From contig NZ_CP029693.1 in assembly GCF_003228315.1 (NCBI RefSeq), positions 5,118,501 through 5,182,500 of the forward strand: a stretch of DNA of 64,000 nt, read 5' to 3'. A program made the translations under genes and the position numbers. This document shows positions 61,838 through 64,000 of the stretch, piece by piece. Each line of letters begins with the position of its first letter. The stretch's first letter is position 1. The notes beneath the pieces were generated by a model, which made no database searches, was not told the origin of the DNA, and saw only the letters and a list, made by a program, of their open reading frames with translations. The DNA comes from Pseudomonas putida (lineage in GTDB: Bacteria > Pseudomonadota > Gammaproteobacteria > Pseudomonadales > Pseudomonadaceae).

Positions 61838-63214
61838 TCAACACTCCACCCAATTCACCGCCAGGCCACCGCGTGACGTTTCCTTGTATTTGTCGTGCAT
61901 GTCGGCACCGGTATCGCGCATGGTGCGGATCACCCGATCCAGGGAGATGAAGTGCTTGCCGTCGCCGCGCAGGGCCATCTGCGTGGCATTGATCGCCTTC
62001 ACTGCGGCAATCGCGTTGCGCTCGATGCACGGCACCTGCACCAGCCCGCCGACCGGGTCGCAGGTCAGGCCGAGGTTGTGTTCCAGGCCGATTTCGGCGG
62101 CGTTTTCCAATTGCTCCGGGGTGGCGCCCAGTACTTCTGCCAAGCCGGCAGCGGCCATGGCGCAAGCCGAACCCACCTCACCCTGGCAACCGACTTCGGC
62201 ACCGGAAATCGAAGCGTTTTTCTTGCAGAGGATGCCGACGGCCGCCGCGCCCAAAAAGAACGCCACCACATCATCGTCCGAAGCGTCCGGGTTGAATTTC
62301 ATGTAGTAGTGCAGCACCGCCGGAATGATCCCCGCCGCGCCGTTGGTCGGTGCAGTGACCATGCGCCCGCCGGCGGCGTTTTCTTCGTTCACGGCGAGGG
62401 CGAACAGGTTGACCCACTCCATGGCCGACAGGGTCGAGGTGATGACGTTCGGCTTGCCGATTTCCAACAGGTTACGGTGCAGCTTTGCCGCGCGACGTGG
62501 CACCTTCAGGCCGCCGGGCAGAATGCCCTCGTGGCGCAACCCTTGCTCGACGCACTCACGCATTACCGACCAGATGTGCAGCAGGCCCTCTCGGATCTCG
62601 GCGTCGCTGCGCCAGGCCCGCTCGTTGGCCATCATCAGTTCGCTGACCCGCAGGCCGTGCTGGTTGCACAGCTCAAGCAATTCGACAGCGCTGGAAAAGT
62701 CGTAGGGCAGCACCACATCACTGGCCGGAGCAACGCCGGACTCGGCTTCAGCCGCCTCGATGATGAAACCGCCACCGACCGAATAGTAGGTTTGCTCGAA
62801 CAGTTCGCCGCTGTCGCCGAACGCGGTCAGGGACATGGCATTGGGGTGGTAAGGCAGGCTCTCATCGAGCAGCAGCAGGTCGCGGGACCAATCGAAAGGG
62901 ATGCTCACCTGGCCGGCCAGCGACAGAAGGGCGGTTTCGCGCAGGGTCTGGATGCGGCTGTCGATGGTGGTGGGGTCGACTCGGTCCGGCCATTCGCCCA
63001 TCAGGCCCATGACGCAGGCGCGGTCGGTGGCGTGGCCGACACCGGTGGCCGAGAGGGAGCCATAAAGTCGGATTTCTACTCGCCTCACATCGGACAATAG
63101 ACGCTGATCGACCAGTGCCTGAGCGAAGGTCGCCGCTGCGCGCATCGGACCGACGGTATGGGAACTGGACGGACCGATGCCGACTTTGAAGAGATCGAAA
63201 ACACTGATAGCCAT
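61838..63214 (-). CDS. sdaA: L-serine ammonia-lyase (iron-sulfur) SdaA
   Basis: This 458-residue single-chain L-serine dehydratase has an N-terminal beta domain (VGIGPSSSHTVGPMRAA) and a C-terminal [4Fe-4S] alpha domain (ISGAEVGCQGEVGSACAMAAAG, with CDPVGGLVQVPCIERNA). It converts L-serine to pyruvate and ammonia. The ATG at 63212-63214 gives the standard start MAISVFDLFKVGIGPSSSH. It is divergent from a LysR gene that may control it. Confidence 0.95.
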   Translation of the reverse strand: MAISVFDLFKVGIGPSSSHTVGPMRAAATFAQALVDQRLLSDVRRVEIRLYGSLSATGVGHATDRACVMGLMGEWPDRVDPTTIDSRIQTLRETALLSLAGQVSIPFDWSRDLLLLDESLPYHPNAMSLTAFGDSGELFEQTYYSVGGGFIIEAAEAESGVAPASDVVLPYDFSSAVELLELCNQHGLRVSELMMANERAWRSDAEIREGLLHIWSVMRECVEQGLRHEGILPGGLKVPRRAAKLHRNLLEIGKPNVITSTLSAMEWVNLFALAVNEENAAGGRMVTAPTNGAAGIIPAVLHYYMKFNPDASDDDVVAFFLGAAAVGILCKKNASISGAEVGCQGEVGSACAMAAAGLAEVLGATPEQLENAAEIGLEHNLGLTCDPVGGLVQVPCIERNAIAAVKAINATQMALRGDGKHFISLDRVIRTMRDTGADMHDKYKETSRGGLAVNWVEC

Positions 63215-63349
63215 GCTAAAGCCTATTCCTGAAATGGAAGATGAATCGCTGCCATTTTTGTAGGACAAGCGCACTTTCAGCGATACTGCCAAGCAAGGTC
63301 CTACGTGACCAACGAAACTTCCTAAGAGAGCCTTTAGCAGGACTAAACG

Positions 63350-64000
63350 ATGAGCCGTCAATTGCATGCCCAGACCTATGTGTGGCTGCAGGTGTTTTCC
63401 TGTGCGGCCCGACACCTGTCGTTCACCCGCTGCGCCGAAGAGCTGCACATCACGCCGGGAGCGGTCAGCCAGCAGATTCGCCAATTGGAAGAGCGCCTGG
63501 GTTTTCGCCTGTTTCATCGGCGCGCCCGGGGCGTGGAGCTGAGCGCGGAGGGTCAGCGACTGGCCATCACCGTCAACGAGGCCTATGGCAGCATCGATGC
63601 GGAATTGCGTCGGCTGGATGCCGGGATGATCAGCGGAACCCTGCGGGTGCGCTCGATTCCCTCGTTCCTGAGCAAATGGCTGACCCCGCGCCTGCCCCGT
63701 TTGCAGCAACGATTTCCCGATATTCAGTTGCGCCTGGTGGCCGAGGACAGCAGCGTGCCTCTGCATGAAGGGGACTTCGATCTGGCGATCGATCTCAATG
63801 ACGGAAGTTATCCCGGGTTGTTATCCACAGCCTTGCTCGATGAGCAGATTTTCCCGGTGTGCTCACCGGGCCTGTTGCGCGGTCGCCCGCCGCTGCATGG
63901 TCCGGCGGACCTGATGCATTTCCCGTTGCTGCACGACATCACCGCCTGGCGTGGCAGTTACGAGTACGCGGAGTGGGAGTTCTACCTCAATGCCATCGGC
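63350..64000 (+). CDS. LysR-family regulator, GcvA/DsdC-like (3' truncated by window edge)
   Basis: The frame is open from ATG 63350 to the window end (217 codons). The N-terminal HTH reads FTRCAEELHITPGAVSQQIRQLEERLGFRLFHRR (about residues 25-58), typical of the GcvA/DsdC/AmpR branch, and a periplasmic-binding-like effector domain follows (GTLRVRSIPSFLSKWLTPRL). It is divergent from sdaA across 135 bp, so serine- or glycine-related control of sdaA is plausible. Confidence 0.88.
   Translation, partial: MSRQLHAQTYVWLQVFSCAARHLSFTRCAEELHITPGAVSQQIRQLEERLGFRLFHRRARGVELSAEGQRLAITVNEAYGSIDAELRRLDAGMISGTLRVRSIPSFLSKWLTPRLPRLQQRFPDIQLRLVAEDSSVPLHEGDFDLAIDLNDGSYPGLLSTALLDEQIFPVCSPGLLRGRPPLHGPADLMHFPLLHDITAWRGSYEYAEWEFYLNAIG

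Overview
The window is a chromosomal segment of a Pseudomonas, most likely of the P. fluorescens group. The evidence is the GC-rich coding style, several gene orders typical of the genus (rpoN-hpf-ptsN-rapZ-ptsO, mlaFEDCB-ibaG-murA-hisGDC, fagA-fumC-orfX-sodA, folX-folE-folM) and about a dozen copies of the short palindromic REP/REPIN repeats (core tgtaggagcgagc / gctcgcgatg) that are abundant in this group. No tRNA, rRNA, CRISPR array, prophage, IS element or foreign-looking island is visible. Coding is dense and nearly all of it is core metabolism.

Layout. 1-2.5 kb: end of tldD, convergent yjgA, then pmbA (the TldD/TldE protease pair). 2.6-6.4 kb: an iron-responsive fagA-fumC-orfX-sodA operon behind a Fur-box-like site, then a ZIP metal transporter. 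6.5-13.5 kb (minus strand): kdsD-kdsC-lptC-lptA-lptB-rpoN-hpf-ptsN-rapZ-ptsO, joining Kdo synthesis and LPS export to sigma-54 and the nitrogen PTS. 13.8-21.8 kb (plus): the Mla lipid transport operon, ibaG, murA, and hisG/hisD/hisC with a terminator-like hairpin between hisG and hisD. 21.9-27 kb: algW (minus), a NIF3-family gene, cysD and cysNC. 27-34.3 kb: acyltransferase, pta, DUF3565, slyD, gpx, an old-yellow-enzyme reductase and a glycosyltransferase. 34.3-41.1 kb: cysZ, trxB, a class III aminotransferase, hopJ-like and DUF1244 genes, folX-folE-folM (monapterin synthesis) and a monooxygenase-fold membrane protein.

41.3-44 kb holds the most interesting locus: a MerR-type regulator resembling class II LitR, convergent with a minus-strand pair of a short LOV blue-light receptor and a PilZ/YcgR-like protein of unknown function, with a flavodoxin divergent from it. 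The LOV ribosome-binding site lies in one arm of a perfect 9-bp inverted repeat. 44.2-53.5 kb: class II aldolase plus alpha/beta hydrolase, an SDR, a 650-bp gap with a strongly structured candidate small RNA on the minus strand, and a DUF1302-DUF1329-LuxR (MalT-like) group. 53.6-58 kb: the homogentisate pathway (hmgR, hmgA, fahA, maiA) with a multi-half-site operator. 58-64 kb: a SirB1-like gene, a leucine-dehydrogenase-like gene that has lost the GGGK lysine, yebG under a consensus LexA box, psiE, DUF3509, sdaA and the start of a divergent LysR gene.

Two distant loci are linked functionally: FolX/FolE/FolM make the monapterin cofactor that phenylalanine hydroxylase uses in Pseudomonas, and HmgA/FahA/MaiA degrade the tyrosine that this enzyme produces. 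All calls rest on reading motifs, lengths and gene order by eye; no database search was run.
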